Below are positions 20,191-32,005 of a stretch of DNA of 64,000 nucleotides, in pieces. Each line of letters begins with the position of its first letter. The stretch's first letter is position 1. The translations under genes and the position numbers were made by a program. The stretch comes from Colias croceus. Taxonomy: Eukaryota > Arthropoda > Insecta > Lepidoptera > Pieridae. Location of the stretch: NCBI RefSeq assembly GCF_905220415.1, contig NC_059554.1, positions 4,179,001 to 4,243,000 of the forward strand, given 5' to 3'. The notes beneath the pieces are model-generated. The model was not told the DNA's origin, did not search any database, and was given only the letters and a program-made list of their open reading frames with translations.

Positions 20191-21574
20191 TCAAAAATCT
20201 ACTTTATATTGTGTTATACTATCTTTATCTGGAAACTTAGTCCTAAGTATGAACATGTTATTCACTTCTGGCATATTGTCCAAAGTTTCCAGATACCCAA
20301 ACCAGTATATAACTAGTCCTGGACCAAATCTGTTCCAGTAGCATATCAATTGTTCTTTGAGATAACCCATATGGTTCTCTTCATCACCAAATAATGCTTT
20401 ACTTTCAATCCAGTTCACAATGAAACCGTCTACAGCAATTGGGACCTCTAATTTAAAGTCAGGAGTCTTATCATACCCTCTAGTGCGTAAAATATTTTCA
20501 TCAGAAAATGTTATATTCATCAATTTTAGTTCTCTTTCCAATCGTAGCTCATACTCTAATCCAATTGATCTAGAAAATAAGATTCTTTTTAATAGAACAT
20601 AACAGTTTAATAATTATGTTTATTATTTAGTATTAATTAAAAGGATACATCATTTTTGAAAGGTGATTAATTCAGAATGCAATTTCATTCAGTAATTTTT
20701 TACCAATTATGAAGCATGACTCGTCGATACTTACTGTTTGATGATATCAGCATAGTGACCATATTGATTATCATTCATTATACCCTGAAAATGTAGTGTG
20801 TTACTCTTCTGGAATTTATTTAGTTTGAAAAACATTTATTTAAAATGCCTTGAGTTTTATGTAGGTGACATCAAAATCCACAATAATACAAGTAATTATA
20901 CAATGATTTATATATTCAATTTGAATTGATGCAAGCAGTACTTATATTATATTCATTTTAATTGGTTCAGGTTAAATTAAAACATACCAAAAATACTTGA
21001 TAAGCCAAATCCTTATCCTCTATAAGTGTAGAATCCTTTAAACATTTCTTGACCATTGCAGAATCTGAATATACATTTTGTAGTAATGATCTGACGAAAA
21101 GTGCAGGACTTACACATTGACTGTCAGCTAACCTGCAAAGTAATGTTTAATTAACACTTAATAGATAGGTTTGATACAACATTGCTATCCATTAAATTGT
21201 ATTACTAATTTAGCTACTTACTGAATTATAATTTCATGTTTGTTTTGACTTTTCATCAGGTTTTCATATAAGTCATAGTATTTGCTTGAAATTACTGGAG
21301 ACTTTCTGTAATTATGTTTCATTGCTCTCTGAACTAATAAAGATATAATGCTTCCCATAGTTGTTGCGGGAATACTAAAAATTATAATTTTAATAAATAA
21401 TAAAATATATTTTGAGATATTGACATAGATTTATAAACAAAATACAAACTCTTTATATTTTTTTCGTAATTCATTTTCAGCCTTCCTACTGTATGATGTT
21501 AATTTATTGAAGTCCTCTACTATAGATGCATATACCTTACAAGGCATAGGTTTAATTTCTTCTTGTGACAACAT
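20191..21574 (-). CDS. CDIN1: CDAN1-interacting nuclease 1 (CDIN1/C15orf41)
   Basis: The human orthologue binds codanin-1 and is mutated in congenital dyserythropoietic anaemia type I; it is predicted to be a PD-(D/E)XK nuclease. Exons on the minus strand: 21574-21446, 21374-21222, 21132-20988, 20784-20735 and 20569-20191. The last exon contains RGYDKTPDFKLEVPIAVDGF, then NWIESKALFGDEE and YWNRFGPGLVIYWFGYLE. Both D-F and E-x-K of the nuclease motif are present. Exons 2-5 join cleanly in phase. Exon 1 (MLSQEEIKP..., ending LRKKYKEF) is clearly homologous, but with the only visible GT-AG pair the join to exon 2 is off by one or two bases. A 7-A run at its end may hide an indel. The gene is divergent from POLR3F, 832 bp away. 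Confidence 0.9.
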
Positions 21575-22406
21575 GATAAATAATAAGGTAAATTTTTGTT
21601 ATATTATCAATGCAGCAAAAAATACCATGCACAATCTTGCATAAACAATCTTGGAAAGTTTATTTTCAATATTATTAGATGAAACCATTTACAACTAAAT
21701 TTGATAAAATTATACAGATTATATTAGACATAAATTATATTATACATTTATTAGATTATATTATTATTACATTATACACATAAGAACATATTTTGATCAA
21801 TTTATTACAATACAATAGGTAATCAATTTATTATAATTCGACAATTATTTCTGTGATTAATTCAATTCAATTTCAGTGTTGAATTTTGTATTTTTGATAT
21901 GTTGAAGTGTGACAGATGACTGTCAATGTCAAACATCAGAGATAATTATGCCACAGAGTAGGTAACAAATACAATACAATAGGGCCTAATTACCTACTCC
22001 TTGAATCCTACCTATTGAATATATCTAGGTGTTTTAGTACCTAAAAATGAACAAAGTATATCAAAATAACGATCAAAATGCTTTAAACACAGGCTTTAAA
22101 TAAATATGTAATTATATCATATACATAGATATATATTTCAAATTATCACTTGACAGTTGTCAATTGTCACTGAATGTCAAGTGTCACTGATGATGACATT
22201 TGTGATTTGACATTGACACTGTCCAAACTCCATTCTCCAACAGCTGAACCGAATTTGATAATAAATTACCTAATCAATTAATTATATTAATATAACGTGT
22301 AAGGTGCTGTATAATAACGTAATAAATCAAAATATATTTAACATAATTACGCCCAATTACATTATTTGAATAGGAGCTTAAAAGATAATCCTTTTATTCA
22401 TCAAAA
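21575..22406. promoter_or_regulatory. Shared upstream region of CDIN1 (-) and POLR3F (+)
   Basis: The two genes start head-to-head with 832 bp between their ATGs, so this probably holds both promoters. No TATA box is clear. Around 21905-22220 the words TGACA/TGTCA and TGTCAAGTGTCAC occur repeatedly. Confidence 0.4.
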
Positions 22407-23805
22407 ATGAGTGATGTAAAATCTGATGATTTGATAATTGAGAAAATTGTAAATGCCGCAAAAGAGAAACCTAAAGGGTTAACTGTAACCGATATGGCTG
22501 CTGCAGTTCCAGAGTTATCATCAGCAGAGCTCGTTGAAGTTATTAATAAACTCCTTCAACAAGGTCAAATTGAACTTTATAAGCAAGGTGGATCATTAAT
22601 ATATAAGTAAGCCTTTTGTTTATTTTTAACTATATATATTATATTTACTTATTTATCGAATTTTAGTTAAATCATAGGTATTTGTTGCACCTATCATTTA
22701 TTATTATCATTATTTATAGAATAAAAAATCAAACAGCAAAACAAGTTATAAAAGGTGCAGATAATGAAGAAAAGGTAGTTTATAATCTTATAGAAGAAGC
22801 AGCTAATAAGGGAATCTGGATCCGGGACATAAGGAACCGATCAAACTTAAGTATGACACAGCTTACAAAGATTTTAAAGAATTTGGAGAGCAAAAAACTT
22901 ATAAAAGCTGTAAAATCAGTTAATGTAAGTATTATAACGTAATCAATTAATATTATGTACAAAAAAAAAGTAATTATATAATAACATGAAATCTTTTTCA
23001 GGCTTCAAAAAAGAAAGTATATATGCTATATAATTTGGAGCCTGATAGGTCTGTGTCAGGAGGAGCTTGGTATCAGGACCAGGACTTTGAATCTGAATTT
23101 GTAGATATCCTCAATAGGCAGTGTTTGAGGTTTCTTCAACAAAGAGCAGATAAAATTAAAAATAATCCACGTGGGCCAATAGTCGGCCGAACTCAATCCT
23201 ATGCAACAGCAGCTGAAGTACAAAAATATATTACTGACTTAGGTATAAGTAAAGTAAGTGTTACTTCATAAAATAATAAGCTTTGATCATAAGAAAAATC
23301 TATGTAATAAGGTCTATCAAACTATTTATGCATTTTTGTAACTCACACTTTTAGGTTTACATAGTATTTTTTCTTATATGTTTTTTCATAGATCATCAAT
23401 CATAAAGACATTATTTCATTCATAATTTGATAGATTATTTCTGCTATTTTTCTCCAACATTTCTATGATACCATACTTTTATATATTCACTATGAGTTTA
23501 TGTTTTATAAAGAAACACTATAAAAATTTATTTCCATTGCTTTATTGTATACTATTCTTTGGCAGGTTAAATTAGAGGTTGAAGATGTGATAACAATTTT
23601 AAATACACTGGTGTTTGATGGCAAAGCAGAGAGCAGTGTTTATCCTGACGGTAGCAGAGTATATAGGGCCATAGAATCTCTTCTGCCTCCACCAGGCTTG
23701 GTGCAAGTACCCTGTGGCATTTGCCCTTTAATACATAGGTGTTCGTCCACTGGACTAATTACACCACAAGACTGCAAATATATGAGTGAATGGCTTGAAC
23801 AGTAA
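22407..23805 (+). CDS. POLR3F: RNA polymerase III subunit RPC6 (RPC34)
   Basis: This subunit is part of the Pol III initiation heterotrimer (RPC3-RPC6-RPC7) that contacts TFIIIB and helps open promoters of tRNA and 5S genes. Four exons, 22407-22606, 22720-22924, 23002-23253 and 23566-23805, join in phase to give 298 residues (human 316). The winged-helix part includes KGIWIRDIRNRSNL and KILKNLESKKLIKAVKSV. Then come KKKVYMLYNLEPDRSVSGGAWY and QDFESEFVDILN. The C-terminus has CGICPLIHRCSSTGLITPQDC and ends YMSEWLEQ. The four cysteines of this end are the known Fe-S cluster-binding type of the family. The gene is convergent with the OPA3-like gene. Confidence 0.96.
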
Positions 23806-24479
23806 AGATTTTGATGTCAAGTATTTATTTTTTCATTTTTTATTAACTCCCTCAATGGTAAAATTCTAAATTAAAGCTTGAATCTTGTTACATAGTTATT
23901 TGTAACAAGGATTTTAAACAAAACTTCAATAAAACAGCAGATAATAAATAGTAATTTATATTATAGTGGCTTAACTATAATGTCCACTGATCACTTAAAG
24001 TTACAATATACACAATATTATTATCATGGTAACAATTTTGTTTAGAATAAAGCACTACTTGATCTTGCCAATTCCCTATTCACACCAGAAATTATTCAAA
24101 TGCTGTACAAAGCCAATAGATGTTGGTGGCACCTCTGCTTGAATTGTGCTACTTGTAACTAGTTCAGAACATTCTCCAGTAAAAACATTGCATTATAAGG
24201 CCTTCTTAAATACACAACTATTCAACTAAAATAATTCCCTTATTTAGAAAAATGAAGTATAATTTGAAGACTGAACAATGTTAAATCTTTCTATATCTTT
24301 TCACTGAATAGGTCTATCACTTACATACTTACAACAATACATATCAACCCCATTTATTTCACAAAGATTAAAATAAATATGCAAGATTATCTGCATATTA
24401 TCAATCTGCAGGATGTAAAGAATACTCTGTTTTGTCTACAAAAAATAAATAACATTACAAAATACTTTCATTGATATTT
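23806..24479. other. Convergent 3' flanks of POLR3F and OPA3-like
   Basis: AT-rich sequence without coding or repeat signal. It should contain both 3' UTRs. Confidence 0.4.
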
Positions 24480-25737
24480 TCAAAACAAACTTCTAAAATT
24501 ATTTTCTATGTTATGAAGAGCCTCTGAAAGCAATGCAGGCTCTCGTTGATAGTTGTTATTTTTTTCTACAACCTTTTTTCTTTCTTGTTTGGGAGTTTGT
24601 ACGAAGACAGAACTTAATACATCCATTTGTATATAGTTGAGTGATTGTAGAATAATTCCATTGTTGGGGTAAGGTGCTGATGATTGTATATAATGAGAAT
24701 AACTTATATTTTCAGTTTTGGGTTGGTTTGTTGGGGAAGTTACTCCTGGTGATGAGCCCCCTGGGGGTTTATAACCAGAAGGACCTTTAGGTGGACCATC
24801 TGGTTTCTTGTCACCTACAAAAAGAATGTTGCTTATTGGAAAGGTTTGAATAATAAGTGTATTAATTCAATCCATACTAATGCGAAAGTAACTCTGTCTG
24901 TCTGTCTGTTACTCAATCACGCCTAAAGTACTGAACCAATTTTCATGAAATTTGGTATGGTGATATTTTGATACCGGAGAAAGGACATAGGCTACTTTTT
25001 ATCCCGGGAAAATTACGCAATCCCGGAAATCCCACGGGAACGGGAACTATGCAGGGTTATCTTTGACTTCGCGGGCGAAGCTGAGGGCGGAAACCTAGTT
25101 AGATATAATGTAAAAAAAAATCTCACCAATTGAATGAATTAATCTCTCCATTTCTCTAAGCTGTGTTTGCTGTTGTTGAACAGTGAAGTATAAATCTGTT
25201 ATGGTTCCTGTTATATGTTTCATTTCTTCTTCACGCTTAGCTTCCTTAGCTGCTTCTTTTTTGCTTTGTCTAAAAATAAAACATAATTAACAAATACAAT
25301 ACATGCAATGTATTGATTATATTTAAAATAAAAAAATTACCTGTTGTATTCAATTATAAGCAAACCAGCCCCAATAACAAATATAACAGTTTCTCCAAGG
25401 AGATTAGCCCCTAGTTCAATAGCCATGTCTTGACTTAGGACTGGAATATTGACTGGTTTTCCTAAGTTTAATATCCACATTTTCGCTTTTACTTCGCACC
25501 AGTTATAAACTAAAATAAAAAATTGTAGGTAAGTTAAGAATAACTATGACCTAAAGGAATGATACATTTCTAATTATTATAAAAATTTAACTTACATTGA
25601 GCGGGAGGCATACAAACATAGGTTCTGAAAAAGGGACTATTTTTCGCTCTTTCCTTACAAATATTGGCAATAGGTTTGCTTATTTGCTTCACCAATAACA
25701 CGGAGAGTTTAGCTATAGGGAAAGCACCAACAACCAT
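24480..25737 (-). CDS. OPA3: OPA3-like mitochondrial protein
   Basis: OPA3 is an integral mitochondrial membrane protein linked to optic atrophy and 3-methylglutaconic aciduria. The opening MVVGAFPIAKLSVLLVKQIS and SPFFRTYVCMPPAQ are near-identical to the family. So is the hydrophobic ELGANLLGETVIFVIGAGLLIIEY segment (about residues 80-103). Exons on the minus strand: 25737-25596, 25509-25341, 25269-25127 and 24814-24480, all joining in phase. Exon 3 encodes a charged coiled-coil-prone stretch (KEAAKEAKREEEMKH). Exon 4 is a Pro/Gly/Ser-rich tail of about 110 residues that is longer than the vertebrate tail. Intron 3 holds a Helitron. The gene is divergent from the next gene rightwards, but 3 kb away. 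Confidence 0.93.
24870..25099 (+). mobile_element. Non-autonomous Helitron-like element in OPA3 intron 3
   Basis: It begins near CATACTAATGCGAAAGTAAC and has a CTGT tetranucleotide run. It ends with GCGGGCGAAGCTGAGGGCGG, then AAACCTAG/T. The 3' palindrome followed by CTAG and the middle ATCCCGGGAAAA segment are the features of the lepidopteran Lep1-type Helitrons. Confidence 0.75.
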
Positions 25738-26768
25738 GTTGAAAAATAAGTATCGTTCGATCGAGAAAAATGTAATTTATTCGAAAATTATCACTATTTT
25801 GTACTTAATAGTTAATCAACTATAATCCATAATTAAATACACTGGACTGGAACACCTTTGGTGACTTAAATGCGAAATTTAAAAGTGACCGAGAGGCGAG
25901 AATTATCTAATTCATCCCAATTTGACATTGACAAGCATAGACAGAAATCAGAATTGTACAATAGGTACAAACGAGGTACCACCTACAAACTGACGTCCTC
26001 AAAACTGACAGTTGGCACTTGGCAGTTGCTTGCTAAGTTGCTTGCAGCTTGCAGATATTGATGAACATGTAAAAAGTAGGTAGGTACACGTACGCATCAT
26101 CACAACATGGACTTTGTTTTTAATTAAATGTTTTGTTTTTGCACTTTCAAGCAAATATTTTTTTAAATTCACCATTTTTGCATTCAACGATAATCCTACA
26201 ATATGCATGCATGTTAGTTTGCTTTATCAGTCACTTATTATGATTGCAAAATACGTTTCTATATAAAAAAATATACAGTAACATACCAAATACAAGCACC
26301 ATTATTGCGTTTAAATATTGAATGAATTACTAATCTCTCCAACCAGTCAATTACTTTTGTTGTATAGCATAACTGTAAAGACTTAGAAAGTTTCATTTCA
26401 CTGCAAAGTTGAAATGATGTGAATTTGAGTGGGTTAAAAATTAGGCAACCGATATTGATTTTACGTTCATATCTAGCGTTCATGTGTCTAGTATAGTGCC
26501 ATAGACAAAAATAATAAGAATCAAGATAAGAATAATGGTTTTAGAATGTTAACCCTGCGGTTTCTCCCCAGCCTTCCCCAGCCAAACCTGCCTTAGAAAC
26601 CTGTGGGCTATAGCTATATTATATTTATATATTTAAAGTATTTGAAATGAATATTAATTGTGCATATTAAGCTTGCGATGTGATTTGTGCCAAATTGCAA
26701 TAAAACCTTTTCAGTCGTTTTGGCGTGATTCTAATAAAGATCCAAATTTTCGCATTTTGTCAACATGC
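25738..26768. other. Intergenic spacer
   Basis: This holds the OPA3 5' flank and AT-rich spacer. I found no supported gene, RNA or repeat apart from scattered TA-rich runs. Confidence 0.4.
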
Positions 26769-27209
26769 TGTTTTCCAATTACAGAGCATAATGCGACGCA
26801 GTGGCGCACAATGCCGAATTATGCTGATGCTTAATTGGAACGTGAAACGCACCAGCAAGTTGCGCTAAGTTCAGTGTTGAAAAAAAAACATTCTTATATT
26901 CATAGCAATAACCTCATCTATTAGGTAAATAAAGTGGTATGTACATAATAATTGGTTGAAAACTATTTACGGTTATTTTAAGTAATTTGGATTTTGATTA
27001 TTTCATTAACATTTTTTTCAATGTTTGTACCTTCATCCATACTTATATTTATTTTTTTAAACACAATTTGAATTAACTTTGATTATTTCGAAAAAACTAC
27101 AATGAAACGAAAGCTTTAAATTTTTTTCCAACAATTAATAATTACTAACGATAAATCGATTGCACGCATTATGCCGCATAATGCGCTCTAGTGCTGTAAT
27201 TGGAAAACA
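26769..27209. mobile_element. Small TIR element with GCATAATGCG-rich ends
   Basis: TGTTTTCCAATTACAG at the left (about 26769) is matched by CTGTAATTGGAAAACA at the right, ending about 27209. Both ends carry further GCATAATGC words. No target duplication was clear and no coding region is inside. The P-like element begins 10 bp further on. Confidence 0.6.
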
Positions 27210-27219
27210 CGGATATAAC

Positions 27220-28440
27220 CACAGAACTATATCGAGATAGAAGGAAAGAGTGTATGTACCTCGCGTGGCGAAAAGACGATTGATCATCGTCTTTGCTCGC
27301 CACGATGCTCAGTCTATTCACGACCTCTCTCCGTGTGTGACGTACTAATGCAAACAGAAAATGGCCCCGTGCTCGATTATTAACTGTGCAAACACCACCA
27401 AAAAAGTTGAAGGTGTCAATAAAAATATTTCCTTTCACGGGTTAGTACTTTTTGCCCTAAAATATCTGTTATTACTTATAAAACAATTTATTTTTGTGCT
27501 CCGTAATAATTTAATGTAAACGGTAACGGAATGATGCTACTTTTCCATCACGGCTTTAATTTTACACGCCAGACTGGACATGCATTGAAAACCAGCAATG
27601 AAAATAAAACATTCCAAACTGTCGAAACACGGTAAAGGTTGGTTTCTCATTTTTCTGTCAAAAGTAAGTATATAGAGTTGTACGCCACGATTTTCAATGC
27701 CGATTTCTTAGTCGATTCAAATCGATACCTATTGAAAACAGAAAAATGATAATTATTTTTTAATCCTATAATATTATTGTTAGGTATATCGAAGGTTTAA
27801 AATATATTTACTATATACTTATTGCAAATTTGTTTCAGTTTTCCGAAAGATTCTCTTGTGAAAAATAAATGGATGGAAGCAAAAACTGGTTTCCTACGAA
27901 ACACAGTCTGATTTGTACCATACATTTTCACGAAGGTTCGTTCACTGGCCCATCAAAGTTTCGGCGAATAATGTTAAGTGGTTGAGGAGTTCCTTCCGTC
28001 TCCATCATTAGCTTAGCACCATGATACTAGAATTTAATATTGTCATCTGACTTGCACATGTATGCAAAATTTTAGCTCAATAAGTTGAGTAAAATTACTT
28101 TAATATTCAATTGCAAGATTTGATCCGAACGTACATATATACATACATTCAAATACACATGCATATACATACAGATTAAGTTAATAAAAAGCTTGTAAAA
28201 ATTAACATTCATTTTTATTCTCATTCTTCTGTCAAGGTCAAAATCGATTCCCAAATCGATTCCATAAAATGTTTTAACTACGTCTACTTAGTTTCTATTT
28301 ATTAGGGGACAATTATTTTGACGTTGTGAACATCACTAAAAGACTCGCGTGACGTCAAAGTAACTACGCAAAATGTTACACGGTCGGTTCTCATATAAAT
28401 CGACGAACTATATTTCCTTCTATCTCGATATAGTTCTGTG
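27220..28440. mobile_element. P-element-like transposon, internally degraded
   Basis: The ends are perfect 28-bp inverted repeats starting CACAGAACTATATCGAGATA. Identical 8-bp sequences (GATATAAC) flank them at 27212-27219 and 28441-28448. Eight-bp target duplications and CA-starting TIRs are the marks of the P superfamily, and the interior holds a THAP-type DNA-binding exon pair, the N-terminal domain of P transposases. The catalytic part is missing. Confidence 0.82.
27361..27943 (+). pseudogene. THAP domain of a P-type transposase, broken
   Basis: Exon 1 (27361-27436) reads MAPCSIINCANTTKK... ending SFHG at a GTTAGT donor. Exon 2 begins at 27839 after TGTTTCAG and continues GFPKDSLVKNKWMEAKTGFL. 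Joined, they give the C-x4-C, SFH, FP and W positions of a THAP finger. A TGA at 27909-27911 follows, but the expected second half (ICTIHFHEGSF, with its Cys and His) continues in another frame up to about 27943. This points to a frameshift. No transposase core follows. Confidence 0.75.
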
Positions 28441-28448
28441 GATATAAC

Positions 28449-28727
28449 CCACGTTACGAATTGAAACCTTTCGTCACACCTTTCGTTGATTTTTGGAACG
28501 TCGGTTAAAAAAAAGTACATTGTCACTGATTGTCACTGTCAAAATTATTTGTATACAATTTCAATTTCAAACAAACAAGTTCAACTGCTGTGTTAATTAT
28601 ATCATATTGTTAATTTTTTATGATAAACTATTATTACATTTTTCACATGTTATAGGAAATCAAAGGGATCTTATGTCTAAGATTATGAAATGATCTTAGA
28701 GCATTTCTTTAACCTGTTACATTCACC
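28449..28727. other. Upstream region of the xylosyltransferase gene
   Basis: This lies between the P-like element and the start codon at 28728. It contains TGTCACTGATTGTCACTGTC but no recognised promoter box. Confidence 0.35.
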
Positions 28728-31149
28728 ATGAGAAAGTTATCAATTTTAAAACTTTTACTTTTTATATGCTTTTGCTGTATTATCGTATTTTTTTATTCAA
28801 ATAGAAGTAAATCTGATAAAGGAAGCGAAACCTACGAAAATAATTATTTTAAACATGAAGACTACAGGCATGTTTATAAAAAATAATATTTAACCAAATT
28901 TTAGTTTATTATCCTATTCTATGAAAACACATTTTCTTAAGTGGAAATAATTTCTTTTCCAGGCGTAGCACATCGTCAACCAAAACTCAAAGAGTTGTGA
29001 TTTCATTTGTGGTTTGTGATTCAAGATTCAATGAATCTTTAAATGTTATCAAATCAGCATTGCTTTTTACAAAATCTCCCTTATTATTCATTATATTCAC
29101 GGATCAAAAATTAAAACCTCTCTTTAAGTCTACTCTGACTGAATGGAAAAATATTATTGGGGAAAAATTGGAATTTGAACTCCAAAGAATTAATTTTCCA
29201 GAAGCTCATAAAGATGACTGGATGAATTTGTTCAGCAAATGTGCAGCACAAAGACTTTTTATACCGGTTTGTATATTATGAATATTTTAATTAAAGGTAG
29301 AGTTCTGTTTTTAGAGGTTTAAGAATTGTTAAAAGTACTTAAATCAATTGGAAACTATGTTTCTTAATAAATTATACATTACATATATATTAATTTCAAA
29401 ATGTTTAAAATCAATAAGATATCTTGTGAATATCAATAAGATTGGTTTGTGTACAGGATTGGTATTGCACCGTTTCAATTCTAATAAATCTTAATATATA
29501 TAAATCTCGTGTCACAATGTTTGTCCTCAATGGACTCCTAAACCACTTAACCGATTGTAATAAAATTCGCACACCATGTCGATCCAACTTGAGAGATAGG
29601 ATAGGTTTTATCCCGGAAATCCCTTGGGAACGGGAACTATGTCGATTTTTCTTTGAAAACGCGGGCGAAGCCGCGGGCGGAAAGCTAGTATGTACATAAA
29701 ATTTCATCATTTCTTTAAAATTGATGTTATTTATTTCAGACATTGATTCCACACATAGATGCTATGATTTATGTGGATACTGATACCTTATTTTTGGCAC
29801 CTGCTGAAGAATTGTGGGATTCTTTTTCAAAATTTAATCACACACAAATATCAGCAATGGCACTAGAAGATGATAATCCAAATGTTTCGTGGTATCCTCG
29901 CTTCGCTAAACATCCTTTTTATGGAAAATATGGTGAGAAAGCTTCATCAATCAACAATATTTAATTTGTTACCAGTTTTAGATAAGGATAAATAACAAAT
30001 CTTTAAATGTATTATAAGTCTAATTATTTAACATTAAATTATTATAAATTTTTAGGTCTCAACTCAGGTGTTATGCTGATGAATTTAACAAGAATGCGAG
30101 AATTTGGCTGGGTTGACTATGTTACCCCAATTATGTTGAAATGGAAATTGTATATTCCTTGGGGTGATCAGGTAATGTTAGTTTATATTACAATTGGATA
30201 AAAGTTGAATCAAGAGCTATATTATAATACTATATTAATGTGCATCAGGCAATGTAAAAAGTTTCATATTTCAGAAAACACAGTTCACATCCCCGTGGTT
30301 CCGCTCCTGTTGGTCTTAGCGTGATGATATAATATAGCCTTATAGCCTTCCTCGATAAATGGGCTATCTAACACCGAAATAATTTTTCAAATCAGACCAG
30401 TAGTTCCCGATATTAACGCGTTCAAACAAACAAACAAACTCTTCAGCTTTATAATATTAGTATAGATTTATAACATTTACAACATTAAAATGTACCAAAT
30501 ATAAAATATATTTGGTACATATATCTGGTTATATGAAAAAAGAAGTGCTTATATGGATATTAAATTTTATTTATTTATATTTATTTTCAGGATATTATAA
30601 ATATTATATTCCATTATCATGAAAGTGCAGTATATGTACTATCATGTCGATACAATTACCGCACAGACCAGTGTATGTATGGTGATGCGTGTGCCGATGC
30701 CACAAGTCAAGGTATCTATGTGTTACATGGAAGTCGGAGAGCTTTTCACAACCACAAACAGCCTGCATTTGAGGTAATTCTTTATAGAGTGTAAACACTC
30801 GGTTTATGTATTATATTAAATACTAGCTTCCCCCCGCGACTCCGTCCGCGCGGATGTCGGTCTTCGCGTGGATGGTTTATTTCTCCATTTTGAGTAACTC
30901 TGACAATGACATCTTATAAATATCTATTGGACCCAAATACGGCTAGGCCTATAATAATACGCAACGTGTGTTCGCGGTTCTACAGAACAACGTCTATGGA
31001 TAAAACTGAAAAATTAAGATTAATTTTTTTCTACGTATTTTTCCAGGATAAAAAGTATCCTATTTTACGCCCAGGATAATAAGGTATAATTATACCGAAT
31101 ATAGTTTCATCGAAATCGAACCGTTAGTTTTCACGTGATGCCTGAACAT

Positions 31150-31186
<37 letters not shown>

Positions 31187-32005
31187 AATTTTTTTAATCA
31201 CATATTTGGGTTTGGTATCGATCCAGTAACACTCCCTGGTATTTATTTTTTCAATATTTTCAATGTACAGAATTGACCCTTCTACAGATTTATTATATGT
31301 ATAGATTCCAAGAGGTGCATGAAGATATTTATATTTTATTTTATGATAGCTACTATTTTTAGTAGTATATGTTGAAAATCTGAAAATAGCTGTTTTGGGG
31401 CCACTTATATAATTTGCCTTATTTCCTCTTCTTGCACATGTTTCTTTTCCCTCTTTGCCACTAAAAAGTATAGATACCTACTTGATGAAAGTCCTTATAA
31501 TGTAAACACATTCTTTACTATCAACTGAAACCTACTTTTATATGCTAGGAGATCCTACTTACATATATCTTAATATATATAAATCTTGTGTCACAATTTT
31601 TGTTCTCAATGGACTCCTAAACCACTTAACCGATTATAATAAAATTCGCACACCGTGTGCAGTTCGATCCAACTTGAGAGATAGGATAGTTTAAATCTCA
31701 AATCGTTTTAGAGAAAGCGGGCGAAGCCGCGGGCGGTAAGCTAGTTTAATATATTATGTTACAACCAATGTGTTGAAGTAGACATTACTGATGTGAAATT
31801 ATAACAGTTAAATCATTTATTGTTTCAGGCTGTATATCAAGCTATGGACGAATATGAAATAGGAACAGAACCAAACAATGTGTTGGTCAAAATAGAACAG
31901 TATTTTGATGCAGCTCCGGAATCTAATTGTGGTAATTTAAAGGATGCCTTTCTTAAAGTTCCAAAACAGGTACTCAGTAATACATATGTGAAACCAGAAA
32001 GGTAA
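28728..32005 (+). CDS. GXYLT1: Glucoside xylosyltransferase (GT8; shams/GXYLT type)
   Basis: In flies and mammals this Golgi/ER enzyme adds the first xylose to O-linked glucose on Notch EGF repeats; fly shams limits Notch signalling. Exons: 28728-28867, 28963-29266, 29740-29932, 30056-30171, 30591-30773 and 31829-32005, joined in phase to 370 residues. A type II membrane anchor spans about residues 5-24. The catalytic core shows VISFVVCDSRF, the metal-binding DTD in MIYVDTDTLFL, then LNSGVMLMNLTRMR and WGDQDIINIIF. The last exons carry SCRYNYRTDQCMYG and VLHGSRRAFHN. Intron 1 uses a GC-AG pair (CTACAG/GCATGT); the other introns are GT-AG. Introns 2, 4 and 5 contain Helitron-like insertions. 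The family is clear; the choice of GXYLT1 or 2 is not meaningful for an insect. Confidence 0.93.
29489..29689 (+). mobile_element. Helitron-like element in GXYLT intron 2
   Basis: It starts near TTAATATATATAAATCTCGT, contains ACCACTTAACCGATTGTAAT and ends GCGGGCGAAGCCGCGGGCGG, then AAAGCTAG. The copy at 31569-31745 shares most of this sequence in the same orientation. Confidence 0.8.
30276..30467 (-). mobile_element. Helitron-like element fragment in GXYLT intron 4
   Basis: The complement reads ATCTATACTAATATTATAAA, then AAACAAACAAACAAAC-type text and GATTTGAAAAATTATTTCGG. It is the same family as 55296-55482. The CTAG end appears lost. Confidence 0.7.
30822..31306 (-). mobile_element. Helitron-like element in GXYLT intron 5 (long subfamily)
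   Basis: It starts with CTAGCTTCC, the complement of a CTAG end, and contains GCGCGGATGTCGGTCTTCGC. A CAGA tetranucleotide run is at 31149-31182. It is nearly identical over its length to 59299-59797. Confidence 0.8.
31569..31745 (+). mobile_element. Helitron-like element in GXYLT intron 5 (short subfamily)
   Basis: It starts TTAATATATATAAATCTTGT and ends GCGGGCGAAGCCGCGGGCGG, then TAAGCTAG. It is a close copy of 29489-29689, with an internal deletion before the 3' end. Confidence 0.8.

Noticed and set aside
31149..31182. CAGA tetranucleotide run considered as a CRISPR-like or regulatory repeat
   Set aside because: It is a microsatellite inside a Helitron-type element, and the same run is found in the sister copy at 59628-59672.
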